Of a stretch of 64,000 bases of DNA, positions 21,169 through 34,212 are shown in pieces. Source of the stretch: Torreya grandis. Lineage: Eukaryota > Streptophyta > Pinopsida > Cupressales > Taxaceae. The notes beneath the pieces were generated by a model. That model saw only the letters and a program-made list of their open reading frames with translations. It ran no database searches and had not been told where the DNA came from. A program made the position numbers and the translations under genes. Every line of letters begins with the position of its first letter. The first letter of the stretch is position 1. The DNA lies in assembly GCA_037957365.1 (NCBI GenBank), contig JARHVA010000459.1, positions 2,137,501 through 2,201,500 on the forward strand, written 5' to 3'.

Positions 21169-22265
21169 ATATACCAAGGCAGCAAACATACAAACAACTG
21201 AAAATAGATGTGGAAACCCTTGAAACATATTTTATAAAATATTTGGTAACCAAAAAATTGTATTTTCAAATTTTCCACCCTCAAACCCTAACACCAAAAC
21301 TAAATTTTTTTGAATTAAACATTGAAACCCTAGCCCTTAATTTTTTGAATGCTAAAAATAAATATTTAAGGCTTCCACACCAATCAAACACTACCAAAAA
21401 GGCACCAATTTATTTTGAAAAGTACATCAACATAAATACCTTATTTTTGTTGATTTTTCCGGATCAAATGGCTGAAAAATTATATCAAAAATAGCAGAAA
21501 AATATCAGAATATTTATGCAATATTTCCAAGTGTATTTTAGACTAAAATAATCCTACAAACCCTCAAATCAAGCCCTCAAAGGAGGTCAACCTAGCTAGG
21601 AATAATGAATTTTTGGATGTAACTCCACGCAGCCCTAGCAAAGGGGTCTTCAACACCTGTAAAACCTGATTTCTGTCTGAATTGGGTCTCAAACCCTAGT
21701 CATCAACCTCCGAAAGCAAGTTGCCCACCTCTCAATTCAATTGCCAAGCCCTAGGACGAAGTCACCCACTTGTTGCAAACAAATTGGTGTTCAAAACACC
21801 CTTGGTTGCGAATTACGCAAATACAACTCCCTTATGAAGTTGCCCTAGCTAGATATTAAGGGGTTTCGTCCTTAATTCCAGACAACTTTGAAGGTTTTCG
21901 TTTTCAAAGCATAAGTCAAGCTTTTAAAGGTTTTTGTTTTCAAATGCTCAAACTCATCAAATTTCAATTATAAAAAATAGTCTACTTTCCAATGAATCGC
22001 CATCTCTTTTTTCCAACCAATTATCTTCTCAAAGTGGGGCGCTCCACTTGGAGGGGGGGAATAAAGTATCTTTTTCCTATAATTCATTGAAAGGTTATCT
22101 TTTTCAAAAGTCCCCATCTTAAGTCACAACTCAAGTTAGAATAAGTTGCCGACATTTTCACCTTTTTGTCAACTTGAACATGTGATTATTTTATATTTTA
22201 AGTATTCAAAAATACTTTGTATTTTAATAATGATATTATTTTAATTTAGAAAAGGGGACATTACA
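21169..22265 (-). repeat. Inverted LTR of the iMet-primed group
   Basis: Read on the minus strand it begins TGTAATGTCCCCTTTTC and includes 'ctccaagtggagcgccccac' and 'ttgaaaacgaaaaccttcaa', phrases shared with the C family LTR. The inner end is not defined because it meets the hAT-like element and the end of element C. No gene is seen. Confidence 0.55.
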
Positions 22266-22331
22266 ACATTGCACTAGAAAAAATAAGACAACCCCTACCC
22301 TTGCCATTACCTACATCAACGTAATTTACGC

Positions 22332-22850
22332 AAGTCCACGTGGAACAAGACAACATTCTACAACTCTTACCTCCTTCACAACATAGACTTTGACAAAACT
22401 AAGCCCCTACCCCACTGGTATGACCCTAACAAATTATTTTAGTGGCATGCTAATTGGGGGCATTCCCATGAGAACTATTGTGACCTTAATAAATTCACGT
22501 TGAACTTAGTACTTCGCAAATATTTTGACTGTGAAGCCATGATTCACATTAGATACAATGACTTTCTCAAAGCGCAACAAAATATGTAAACTCATGACAC
22601 ATGCAAAACTATTTATCAAGCAAATGCTAACTTATAAATCTACAACCATCACTTCATTGATCATTCCAAGCACCATCAAACACACAAGAAGCACCGCAAA
22701 ATAATTGGCCACAAAACACCCAAAGTCAAACTAAAAACACCAGAAACTAGCCCAAATCCTAACCCCACAAATAACCAAGAAAATATTGTTCAAATGCAAG
22801 GTATAAGACATGTCATTACATGTGTTGATGTTGACTATCTCAAATATTGA
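22332..22850 (+). pseudogene. Unrecognised decayed reading frame
   Basis: One frame can be followed for 173 codons with four stops, including the last. The N-terminal half is rich in Trp, His and Tyr (KPLPHWYDPNKLF, WHANWGHSHENY, VLRKYFDCEAM), which is unlike random AT-rich translation. The rest is Lys/His/Pro-rich with a HHQTHKKHRK patch. It looks like a nucleic-acid-binding structural protein of some retroelement, but I cannot assign a family. Context: immediately right of an inverted LTR. Confidence 0.35.
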
Positions 22851-25137
22851 ACTACCAACAATATCAAGGCCTACAAAATTGTAATGACAAATCCTCCACC
22901 GGAAGCCATCATCAAAAACATTCTAGAAAACGAATTCCGCAAGACCAATGTAATTTAACACCACCGACCATTGTTGGTGACATTCAAATACCACCGACCA
23001 CTGTTGTTGGTGTCCTAGAAGACCAAAAAAATAAAATATCCAAACTCTGGTCAGCTTGCAGCTACCTCTAATATCATCATGACCCATGTCACACTTCAAA
23101 AACGTATAAACAACCTCCCTATTCTCAAGAACAAATCACAACTATTGATTAACCCATAAAAAACAACTTATTGAAAGATAATATTGACAACGTTGAAGAC
23201 AAAAGGAATCTTCATAAGCTTAAGCAGCAACAAAATTTCAATCACACAATTCATATGAGTTGAATTTGTTCCCATTAGCAACAAGGATCAACCATTTTCA
23301 AACATTCAAAATTCATTGCGACCAAGTTCAAACAATTCAGAACAAATAACTGGAGAGTCTTTCACTTCTAATGAAAGATCAGTCCATAACTTAGATACAT
23401 CCACTACAAACTTGACCAAACCATCCATGACTGAGCCAACCTAGATTCACAAACCACAATTCCAACAGCCTTAGATTCAGAAGATTTATGTACTATTATC
23501 TTTTCCAAGCATCATAGTCATTATAACAATGAGGATTCCCATCATAGTCATTATCACAATGAGGATTCCATCAATCTGTTTGGTGGCATGCCCAGTGAAG
23601 GCATTCCACTGCCAAGTTTATCTATGCCACATAGAAAGTAACCCTACACAAGGTCATGCTTCATATTCACCAAGGGGGCACTCATGCCCCACACCTACAT
23701 TTACAAGAAGAAACAACAATTGTTACTGGCATCCCTCAACTACCTATTCTATCCATGAATATAGAGCCCATGTGTGACATCAACAACCAATGTACCTAAA
23801 AACTTTCCATCAGAAGATCCATATTTCCAAGCCACTTAAGACTTGGGGGCATCTCATGATGCTCTTCCTTCCACAATATCTAACATTCAACAAGTTATAA
23901 CCAAGATCTCTATAGCCATTGAAGACAACAACTGGAGCAACAAATACAAGACATTATCAACGAAGCTAATGCTTCATTTTTGGAAAGTATTATACCTAAG
24001 GTACACATTTCATTTTTCATATGATGCATTTACTTAGGCATATAGACAAGTTTGCATCTCATGTTGGGCTAAAATTTCATATTTATTTCCTCTCATCTCC
24101 TTCTTGACATCTGACATACATAGTAGACTAGCTTGCATGTGCATACTTACATTCCATCTTACTTATCTGTATTCTTGCATATTACCTTATAAGTCACTCT
24201 AGCTTGCATTTATTTACTAGCATACATTTAGCATGCTTAATAGCAACTTAATTAGCTACATTCGTAGTTTACATTCCCAATTTGCATCTCTAGACACATT
24301 GTATCTCCTTTTGTTTTTGAGCGCTCTCATATCCCTAGCCTCTTGGCTCTACCTCAAGTCTATTATCCCTATCTTAACCTATTACCTACTATCCTCCTAG
24401 CTCTTGTCTCCTCACCCTCTTTAGCTCTCCCCCATCCTTCTACTTTCACCATCTTATTACCCAAACTTTCTTGAGTACAGTCAACCTCTCCCTCCCAACC
24501 ATAGCTAACCGTGTTCTTGTTAGGTTTGGAAATGGCCGAGAGTGACACTTTTAAACCCAAAGGTAGCCATACTCTTATAGCAGCAGCACTGCAGTCTTGC
24601 TTAATGCCTCTCATCCTTACTTCCCCCTTCTATGGACCAAGTTTCATACTCATCCTTCATTGTATCATGCCACTTTACACCTTTTTACTAGGGCATCTCT
24701 GTCTTGGCAGATCTCCCTATTGTGATATTTCCCTACCTTTTGTCACACCAAGGCTAGATTCAAGATCACACTCTTTCATAAGGTGTAAGTCAGTCTAGGA
24801 GTATCTAAGAATCTAGGTCTTACGTTCCTTCTACTGACTAGGTGTAAGATCTCTTGGATTGTCATCTTTCGAACTCATAGTTAGCCATTTAAATTTGTAT
24901 GAAAAGAAAAAAATGAAAATTTATTAGTGTCCACGGATGACCAAAACTTCATCATTTATCTCATGTTCGACCAAAACTTTAAAAGAATAATAAACTATTC
25001 CAAAATGATAAAAAAGAATGCCCCAAATATGATAAACAATGAGCCATAAACCCAATCACCGTTGGCCATAATTTCACTCCAAACTCTCTAAATGCATTGA
25101 CCAACAATTCGCCTTTTTTACCTCTGCTAAAAATATT
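22851..25137. other. Unassigned repeat-like stretch
   Basis: Short ORFs only. The piece 23529-24040 shares Pro/His-rich character with the preceding decayed frame and may be its continuation. 24050-24880 is pyrimidine-rich with 'acttgcatttac' phrases and no coding signal. 24890-25137 is AT-rich and is the left flank of element E. No gene is supported. Confidence 0.4.
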
Positions 25138-26336
25138 TGTAATGTCCATAACTGGATATATTTCAATAATATCGGATTTCGTGGGAAATTCCTTATTTAA
25201 ATTTGCAATGAACAATAATAAATTGATAATCTAATTGCAAAAATAAATATAACAACTCGATAATTTCTAAAATAGCACTTTATTTTGAAATTTGAACTCC
25301 TCTTACACAATGAAATTTATTGTGATGCTGATTACAAAGATGGACTAACAACTTGTTACAAGGATTAAAATGGAAATATGAAAACCCAATATTACTAGTT
25401 GTTGGCTGGTCAAACACTGAAACCCTTCGTGTTGTTATGACTGATTTGATACCCTAAGCTACTAATATATTCTTGTTGAAATGTCTGACTTTTACAAATT
25501 CAAGCCGGATTGAGTTGATACAATTGAGTGATGATCAAGTTCTAAACCTGAACCAAACATCTGATAAACTACTGGTGAATCCAATCGAAACTATTGTAGA
25601 AAATAATATATCTTCCATATACGGATGTAGACCCCTAAAAGATAATGTAATTGTTGCTGGTATGTAACTCCAATATATATCTATTAATTGCAATCTTTTC
25701 TAATTTTCAGATAATGCTTGGCAGCTCTATTATTCTGAATTTTATGATTAAATAGGGGCCTTGGAAAAAAAATATTTTATTCTTCTAACTAGACAATGGA
25801 CTTTACCATTGAAATCTAATTTATTACAATTGTAACAAATCAAATTCACTTATTTGAAACTTGTTGAAGCTCAATCATAACCTTTGGATGAAATCACCAC
25901 TAACAATCTTGGAGGTTTTCGTCCGCAGATCAGGGATTACGGAAAATAGAGGTTTTTGTCCCCACAAACCATCAACCAATAAGGGGTTTTATCCTTGTGT
26001 TGAAAAAAACTGAAGAACTATGAAGCTCAACAAATTGAAAAAATATATTGCTCATAAACTTGAATGCATACAAATGAGAGAGAACTCTCAATATATAGAC
26101 TCATTTATCACTTTTAAGGTTAGGGTTAGAGTTACACTGTTAGGTTTAGGGTTTTACTTTTCACTTTTACCATTTTTTTTTATTTTCACTTTTCCCTTTT
26201 CGCACCCTTTTCTTTTATTTCTAATAGTAATAAAGTAATATTAAGTTGTCACTTTCTAATAAAATAAAAAGTAAGTCACTTAGCTTAAAATATTAACTTT
26301 ATTATTTTTTACTTTATTTTAAAAGGGGGAAATGGT
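25138..26336 (-). repeat. 3' LTR of element E
   Basis: It begins TGTAATGTCC on the plus strand. It aligns with 29062-30292 through 'gatactttattttgaaatttgaa'-type phrases and the 'ttaggtttagggttt' block. The right boundary is approximate. GAAGGGAGGATTA on the minus strand is a possible polypurine tract. Confidence 0.75.
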
Positions 26337-26574
26337 AATCCTCCCTTCGCAAAGATTGTTTGTCATCATGGAATGCTTGAACCATCTTGCAAATACCAGG
26401 ATCCCAATTCATCCTTGGGAATGTAAAATTCCAACTCTGATTTCTAGTTAGTCTCGCTGGCACAATTTTATTTGGTCCTTTGGGATAAGGATTCAGGAAA
26501 GGATCAATCAATTCAATTCGCAAAACAACTAATTGTTCTGGCATACCTTTTTGTGATTCCTGTGCATGAAACAT

Positions 26575-27040
26575 ACCTTTTTGAGGATGAACGCTTTGTT
26601 GTTGATCATCACAAGTTTCTAAACCTTTTGTCCAACATAATTTGCAAATTGATATTTCATCAGTGCCTAGATGGGCTTGTTTTCACCTGTTAAGCCAAGC
26701 ATTTCACCAATCAGTATTTCTCGCTCAGCTAGCCCTCCAAATTGCAAGCATTTCTCTATAACATTAGAAGCAAAATTCTATTGACACATTTGAACTATTT
26801 GTCTAGCTAGTTTCTTAATCACCGTAGCATGCTCAAGTGGTTTACCATGTTCAAGGACATGCTATATCACATAATTTCCATATTGGTCTTGTGCTAGAGT
26901 GCAGGTAGACTGCATGATCTCATCCATCATAATGCTCTATATATTTTCATCTATACAGTGTTCTAGTACACTTTGAATAACACGGCAGCCGTATGGATAA
27001 GTCGATAATGTCACAACTTGATTATATTTATTGAAAGAAG
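26575..27040 (-). pseudogene. Decayed Pumilio/PUF RNA-binding repeats captured by element E
   Basis: The minus-strand translation shows consecutive PUF-repeat signatures: NQVVTLSTYPYGCRVIQ and VLEHCIDE, then STCTLAQDQYGNYVI and HVLEHGKP, then [15 protein letters not shown] and a final KYQFANYVGQKV. These correspond to the last three to four repeats of a plant Pumilio-homology domain, in order. Such domains bind 3' UTRs of mRNAs. Stops interrupt the frame (after QYGNYVI, after MCQ, after ENKPI, after GQKV), so no protein is made. The fragment lies between the gag-like start and the 3' LTR, which argues for capture of a host transcript. Alternatively element E could have inserted around a pre-existing pseudogene, but the paired LTRs enclose it. 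Confidence 0.85.
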
Positions 27041-28684
27041 CATAAACCTCCTTAAAATATGCAAACTTGCAGCTATTCATGACTGATAACAGCAGCTCAT
27101 GATCTAAAATTATCAAAACCGACAACATGACACTGACACAGAAGCTACAAAACTGCATATCCACTTGTATGAATGCAACTGAAATAATGTGGTGGCTGAT
27201 AATGGTGATGACAATAGTATTAATGGTGGCAGTTTGGTTCATAGCTGCCCTGAGTATGTTTCCTCTATCACTTGAAGGTAGTATCCCATCACCGTGCATT
27301 CCTTCATGTCTTGTCGGTGATCCTTCACACAAATATCCAAGTTTGGAGTTAATCCACCATGCTTATGTTGCGCTACTCTGGTAGTCATGTGAACTTACCC
27401 TTGAGATCTTGTGGTGATTATAACTTCATCAATAGGAAGGATATATCCAACACAATTCCTCAACTCTTGATGGTACTCTTTACTCAAGGGCAATCGCAAA
27501 AGTGCAAAATCAAACACCATGCAAAGCTGATTCAAAGTAGACCAAATATCATCATGAGAAGATATCTCACCTAAGCACATTTCATAAGAGTAATTGCACA
27601 CGTTGTGTTTAGCACAAGTATTGACAAGTTTTTGTGCCTTCATGATGCAAGGAATGGTGAAGCCATCTTGTAGTATTCCATCCTTCGTGACTTCTCTTTC
27701 ACACATTCAAGGGTGGCAAACATGTATGTAGCTTGATTCCAAAAACACCATGCCATACTCATAAAATCTTGAACATCAAAATGACACCCATTTTGCTTAC
27801 CATCATCCAACATCAAGCATCCTGTTGTGAATATCCCCGTTAGGCCATCATCTATAACCTTGTCTTCAAGTGTAGAACTTGATTCCAAGGAGTGATCTAT
27901 GAATCATGAGCATTGATCATCCACAACTTCATTAGAATGCACAACATAGTCTATATGATTCCTCATGAAATTCCTTTCTATCCAAATGCATGGGATGAAG
28001 AATTCACTCGAAATAGTAATATTGATCTCTTTAAAGCCTTTATCTTTCTTGTGTCTCAAAAAGATCACCCAGATCCCATATGTAAAAGCAATTTTGAACT
28101 TGAATCAAATAATCTATATGCCATGTATTATGCAAGTTGTATCCTTGACCCTATCACCATTTTTAGAATGCTTTCCATTATGACAAGAATCTTGTAATGG
28201 CATAGTATGAAGCAAAAAATTGAAAATATGACCATCCTTTACATACTTTGAGCTGTAATCAAAGTGTTCACCTTCCTTTGCCGAATTATAAATTGTTGAG
28301 ATATCCTCAACACCTCCATCCTTATGACTCAAATTTTTTGAGTTAGGATCAACTTTCTCCTCAATTGTATACTTATCAATATGGCTATCCTGAGATTCAA
28401 TCATATACGACAATGACTCACGTTTTGGAAGATCGTTGGGTAGCTCATGGATTGGCACATCTATTTCTATCTTCAGCTCTTTGCATTCACCTAGTGATGC
28501 CTTTTCCTCCTTGAATTCATTGATATACATGCAATCATTAGAAGTTAATAAAACATCTACTATCAAAGGATCTTTACCCTCACCCTACATTGTTGAATCC
28601 CTCCTATTCTTGCTTAATGGTGTCTTGTGGCTCTAAATTTGACTGTTCTTCTTGCTACCTGATTTCTTCCTTAGCAATCTTTTA
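27041..28684 (-). other. Element E internal region, unassigned
   Basis: Minus-strand frames 28114-28566 (150 codons, acidic), 27640-27888 and 27395-27706 show no recognised domain and are separated by stops. They may be further captured host sequence or decayed gag. The stretch 26337-26574, left of the PUF segment, also reads on the minus strand (SWNFTFPRMNWDPG) without a family match. Confidence 0.35.
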
Positions 28685-29020
28685 AGGTTTTGACTTTCCC
28701 TCTTTCTTTTTCAACCTTCTACTTCTATTTTCTTTGTATATCTCCAAGAATTCTTCAAAGATATAAGATTTGTAGATGTCAGACTTATTATCATATGCGT
28801 CAAAGGCAAGAAGTTGGACCTCATCTCTGTCACACTACTCTTGTAACCATGCCTCGTGGATAGGATTTTTATTTCGTGATCTTCTAAATGAAGTTAGATC
28901 TTCATAACTAATAATAAACTGCTCCAATAACAAATTCTTGAAATATTGGCACTTCATTCGCTCTAAGATATCCATAATTGGATTTGTAGATCTTTCTCTT
29001 TGATTTCCATTATGTTGCAT
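28685..29020 (-). pseudogene. gag-like N-terminal frame of element E
   Basis: Read on the minus strand about 40 bases after the primer site, the frame starts MQHNGNQRERSTNPIMDI and continues FRRSRNKNPIHEAW. After a stop the reading goes on as DEVQLLAFDAYDNKSD and ends in a Lys/Arg-rich stretch. Position and basic character suit a nucleic-acid-binding leader protein. No gag domain is recognised. Confidence 0.45.
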
Positions 29021-29047
29021 TAAAAATTCGATCTAACCCTGCAAGTT

Positions 29048-29060
29048 GGCTCTGATACCA
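29048..29060 (-). promoter_or_regulatory. Primer-binding site of element E, iMet type
   Basis: The plus strand reads GGCTCTGATACCA, the exact complement of TGGTATCAGAGCC. It lies one base from the LTR boundary and sets the element on the minus strand. Confidence 0.92.
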
Positions 29061-29061
29061 C

Positions 29062-30292
29062 TATAATGTCCCTAACCGGACATATTTCAATAATATCGAA
29101 AAATTCAGAAAATTCCTTTTTTAAATTTGCAATGAACAATAACTTGATAATCTAATTGCAAAAATAAATATAACTCGATAATTTCTGAAATAGCACTTTA
29201 TTTTGAAATTTGAACCATTCTTATACAATGAAATTTATAGTAATGTTGATTACAAGGATGGACTAATAGGTTATTATAAAGATTAAAATGAAAATATGAA
29301 AACTCAACCTTACTCGTTGTTGGTTGGTCGAATACTGAAACCTTTGGTGCTGTTATGATTGATTGATACCCTAAGCTACTGATATATCTTTGTTGAAATG
29401 TTTGACTTTTATAAATTCAAGCCGGATTGAGCTAATACAATTGAATAATGATCAAGTGCCAAAGCTAAACCAAACATCTAATAAATTACTGATGAATCCA
29501 ACCCAAACTGCTATAGAAAATAATTATATATTGTTAGAATCAGATCAACGTTAATCTAAATAATATATCTTCCATATACAAATGTAGACCCTTGAAAGAT
29601 AATGCAACTGCTACTAGTATACAACTCCAATATGTATCTACTAATTGCAATCTTTTCTAATTTCTGAATATGTCTGGCAGCTCCAATATTCTGAATTTTA
29701 TGATAAAATAAAGGCTTTGAACAAATAATATTTTATTCTTCTAACTAAACAATAAACTTTACAATTGAAATCTAATTTATTACAATTGTAATAAATCGAA
29801 TTCACTTATTTGAAACCCGTTGAAGCTCAATCATAACCTCTAGATGAGATCACCACTAATGATCCTGGGGGTTTTCGTCCTTAGATCGAGAATTACGAAA
29901 GATGGAAGTTTTCGTCCCCGCAAACCGTCTTCAATCAATAAGAGTTTTCATTCTTATATTGAAAAAATCTGAAAAACTATGAAACTCAACAAATTGAGAA
30001 AATATATTGATCACAACCTTGACTGCATAAAATAAGAGAAAACTCTCAATATATAGACTCAATTGTCACTTTTAAGTTTAGGATTACATTTTTAGGTTTA
30101 GGGTTTATCTTTCACTTTTATGTTTTTCTTTTCTTTTCACTTTTTTCTTTTCTCACCATTTTCTTTTATGTCTAATAATAATAAAGTCATATTAAGTTGT
30201 CAGTTTTTAATAAAATAAAAAGTAAGTCACTTCGACAACTTAAAATATTAACTTTATTATTTTTTACTTTATTTGAAAAAGAGGACACGACA
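29062..30292 (-). repeat. 5' LTR of element E
   Basis: On the minus strand it starts TGTCGTGTCCTC and ends next to the primer site, where the terminal CA has mutated to TA. It matches 25138-26336. Confidence 0.8.
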
Positions 30293-31716
30293 ATATCCTA
30301 AATTATCTTTTAAACAATAATTCAAGTTCATTTTATGTTTAATTTCAACATTCAAAACTTGCAATGGGGTGAATGAGCCTAGGACCATCCAAACTTCTTA
30401 GAATTCTTAATACATATCAGGGAATCAACATAACCCTTGTCTTCAAATTAAACTTCATGTTCATATGTGATAATCACCTAGGCATAATAGTTTATGAAGA
30501 AATTCTAAATAGGTCTCAATATCAACAAAGTATCAAAGGGAAACTCAATTGTGCAATGCTCCACCAAATTAAGATGAGCTGTACATGCATTTAAATCTGC
30601 CAATAAGCACTTTAATATCATTCCGTTGCAAATTTTAGTTCATGCTCATTAATCACTTATGGAGGTAATAATCAAGAGAAAAGGTCAACCAAGAAGAAAC
30701 CTGAAGAAGAAATCTTAGTGCAAACTAAAAGAAAAATCTGAACGTAATGCTTTTCTATAAATGTGGCTGGAATGAGCTCAGTATAATTTTGCAAAGGTGC
30801 TAGTAATTTTTTTGAATGGCGTTAAATTTTGGCTTCAACATGGAGCACCAGCTCGGGTACATCTTCTAGCATCATCAGCATGGATATTTACCTTTCCAAC
30901 CATGAGTGGAAGGACCTTCTCAACATTCATGATTTTTTAGAGGCTGCTGTTGTGAAGGGTATTGAGATTCCTATCCTCAAGAACTTCCTCTTTTTCCCCA
31001 CCGCCTAGGACTGATGGAGATCATCTCTGGCTGCTGGCGACTCAGATTTTTAGTTGTTTGGTTTTTTGCTCATGTTCTTAGGAATTTTGAAGAATTTTTA
31101 ATCTGTTTTTGACAAAGCACTGCAATGCTCTTTTTAATTCAATAAAAATTCAGTGATAGCTTCTATTGACCTAGTTAGTTGTGGTGTTTCTTTTGTCGAT
31201 GTTCATGGTTTGCAACATATTCTGTTTTTATCCTTTTTCCTGCCTTAGTGATGGCTTTTTTTTAATCTTCCATTTTACATAAATATAATATATCTGGATT
31301 TTATGCTGATCTAAAACAGAATTTCAATTGTTGGATTTTTCTACAATTTTCATCGTTGACGTGCTCCTCTTGCTCTAGTGCACATCTTAGCTTTAATACC
31401 AAAATATAATATGAAAAATTGTGAAGTTTGAGGTTTTTGACCAGAGTCAAATTTAGCTAGCTATGATCAAATCCAATCAACTAATTGCTGTCCATATGGC
31501 ATGGAATTCAAGGATTCAAGCTGTATGTATGCCCCTATTGGATCCAACCAACTTCTTTGCTTCCTACAGTCCCTTAGTGGATTTTACAATATGGTTTCTT
31601 TTATCAATATCCATCCCATCCCATGTTAGTTTGAAAACCAGATTTGCTATCAGTGCATTTGTCATCTTGTTTTCATGATTGATTGATCTTTTCCGACTAA
31701 AAGTTGGGGCTGTAAC
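30293..31716. other. Non-repetitive-looking stretch; possible intron of the CCHC gene
   Basis: No recognised exon. About 30787-31150 ends 'gcactgcaatgctctttttaattcaataaaaattcag', which resembles the 3' tail of a LINE or processed transcript, and contains a 40-codon frame ending FPTA before TAG. Since the family A element at 31717 is removable by its duplication, this stretch is contiguous with the DNA upstream of the CCHC exon and may be intronic. Confidence 0.35.
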
Positions 31717-34212
31717 TGTTGTCAACCTGGAGCTGCACCCTGATTCAAAGACGTGCGTGAAACGGCTAGTCCTCTATCCGGCTGAAACAATGGGATCTTC
31801 TCACGAGGGTGGGTGCCTCAACAATGAGAAGAACCTCCAGAGAAGGCTGGTTTCTGTATGATGTATCGATGAGGATCTCTACTCTACGCTGCGGACTACC
31901 ATGGAAAAGGGAGAAGGAAACTTAAAGGGGAAATCCTACCTAAAAGGGGTGATACACCAGAAGTTCGATCCACTCAACTTGGAACCTTGAACACTGAACG
32001 AACAAGGGAGAAGGAAGACCTTAGATTTCAATCAATCACTTATGCATAAGTATTTCATGAAGAGGTTCGATCCAATAACTAAAACCTGAGGGAAAACGAT
32101 GGAGAGAGGTCCGATACAAGACACTTTGCAGCCACCTAACATCCACTTAAAGCTTTAGCAAAAGACAATAAAGAACACTTTAACATGACCTGCACAAGGA
32201 TAATCTAGCAACTAGGTATGAACCAGAATTTGGGAAGGGAGAGAAATCTACCACTTATGCAAATTGTTGAATGAAATATACACTATGCCAACGCTTGAAA
32301 TCTGAAAGTACAGTCCTATTGATCGAAGAGGTTACACAACTCACCAGTGGCAGAGTCTGGTCTAACCAAGAGAGATTGGATTATTTTTTAAACAACGCTG
32401 AAAGCCATTATATAGAAAATTACAAGAGGCCAAAGATTGGCGCCGAAGATTTGAAGAGAAAGATTCACTTTGGTTAACTCAAGGCTTTACTTGGCCTTTC
32501 AATAAAATATATTTTCCTTTTTGTCCTTGCATGAAGCTTCTTTGTTTGAGGAAGTGAACTTGTCTTTGTCATGAACCGCCCACCTCTCTTTGCATGGAAA
32601 TCCATGCAAATGTCAATTTTAGAACTTCTTCGTGAGCTGCTTGATGCCGAGTTGTAACGTTTGAAAGCTGAGTTAACTGTTTGGTACGCAGAGTTGGACG
32701 AAGAGATCATTCTCCTCGCATGGAAAGCTTCTAGTGGATGCGGCGTTTAACAATTAGTCAACTCTAAATCTGGAACAGTCAACTCGTCATTCGAATTTGG
32801 AACTCCGGTTGAAGCCGAGTTGGACCTTCGGATGCATGAGTTGACTGGAGACAAACAGGTCTTCAATAGTCAGTCAACTGAAGCTTTGACAGTAGTTTGA
32901 AAATAGCCCTTGCTTGCATGTATTCTGTCCTATTTTGGTCTGCTATTCGTGTCTATTTCTGGCGGGATTCTATATTCGGATGTATTTGTCTATATTTTTA
33001 CCCGTTTGGCCTTTTCTTTCAGAATTTTGGCTTTACCCCTGTTCAAACGGTTACTTTTCGCAGTCAAAATTTGACGGCTAGCGGGAGTCACCTTTGGTCG
33101 TTTTCTCCTTCGGACTTCTCTGTATATATTTCCTGCGGCTTTCTTTCCTTTGGCTTTATGGCTTCACATTTCTTCGGGTTCTTTCCCGCGGTCTTTTCTC
33201 CGAATTCCTTCGGACTTTTTGTCCGAAGGAATTCCTTCGGACAAAAGTTCGAAGAAATTATGACTTCCTTTTGCACTTGATTCAGAAGCCTTCAGGTTTA
33301 CTCTGCCTTGCTTTTTCTCGGGTTTATTTTCTCGGCCCCTTCCTCCGAATTTCTTCGGACTTTTTGTCCAAAGGAATTCCTTTGGACAAAAGTCCGAAGG
33401 TCTCTTTCGCTTTGCCTTCAATTGTTTTCCGAAGCCCCTTAGGATTTTATTGACCGTCGGCTTTTTGCTATTTTCCCGAATTTCTTCGGATCTTTTGTGC
33501 GAAGGAATTCCTTCGGACAAAAGTTCGAAAGAATTGATTTTCTTTGTTTTGCCTTTGTTTTTTGTCTTTTGGTCTCCATGTGTATTCCGAATTCCTTTGG
33601 ACAGAAAGCCCGAAGGATATCTTCCCTTGCCTCTTTCACTGAATGTGCCCTTCGGCTTTTCAAATGTGCCCTTCGAGAAATTTGCCATGGTCCGTTCCGC
33701 CGACCAAGTGCCCTCCGCAAGGGCATTTGGCTCTCCCTCTGTGCCTTTCGAAAAAATTGTAGGGCACCCGAACTTTTTGCTAAGGTTTTGAATTTGGTCT
33801 TGTGCCTTCCTGAAGGGTAGGTGCCCTTCGGGAATATTGAAAGTGACCCTTACGAAGGGTAACCTGCCCTTCGAAATTCTTGAAAATGCCCCCTTCCAAA
33901 TTAATCCTTGGCTTTTCCTTGCCTTTTGTGCGGACTTTCTTTGTCTCTGTGGTCTTCCAAATTTCTTCGGACTTTTTGTCCGAAAGAATTCCTTCAGACA
34001 AAAAGCCCGAAAGTTTTCATTTGTTTTAGGCTCTATTGTTGATTTGTTACTTCCTTGGCTTTGAACCATTCCTTCGGACAAAAGTCCGAAGGAATTCATC
34101 CTTTTGTAGCAAAGGCCCTTACCCAAAAACAATGTATTCTTCTTCCCTTGGCTAGAGACGTGAACTTTCTAAATGGCAAAAGACAATCTGACTTGTGGAA
34201 GAATTGTCAACA
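31717..34212 (-). repeat. 3' LTR of A3
   Basis: It runs from TGTTGTCAACC to TTGTCAACA on the plus strand and is intact at 2496 bp. It contains the full set of palindromic modules. Confidence 0.93.
33190..34100. repeat. Array of TCCGAAGG/CCTTCGGA palindromic modules (A3 left LTR)
   Basis: About six modules of 30-58 bases occur near 33194, 33344, 33477, 33588, 33957 and 34070. The core is TCCGAAGGAATTCCTTCGGA, flanked by CTTTTTGTCC and GGACAAAAGT, so each module is itself an inverted repeat. Between them are shorter CCCTTCGGG and CGAAGGGTA hairpins (33630-33880). Frames crossing them give repeated peptides such as FCPKEFLRTK; these are not genes. Confidence 0.9.

Larger units (their letters stand above)
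25138..30292 (-). mobile_element. Element E: iMet-primed LTR element carrying a Pumilio fragment
   Basis: Two LTR copies, 25138-26336 and 29062-30292, are direct repeats. The minus-strand primer site (reverse complement of 29048-29060) is TGGTATCAGAGCC, so the 5' LTR is on the right. The flanks are ATATT (25133-25137) and ATATC (30293-30297), a duplication with one mismatch. The internal region is 2.7 kb, with a short gag-like start and a decayed PUF-repeat segment, and no protease, RT or integrase. It is non-autonomous. Confidence 0.82.

Noticed and set aside
33190..34100. CRISPR-like array of regularly repeated palindromes
   Set aside because: Spacing is irregular, spacers are repeated in other LTR copies, and the context is a plant retrotransposon LTR.
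33094..34132. 322-codon minus-strand ORF with repeated FCPKEFLRTK-like peptides
   Set aside because: It lies wholly in an LTR module array; the peptide repeat mirrors the DNA repeat.
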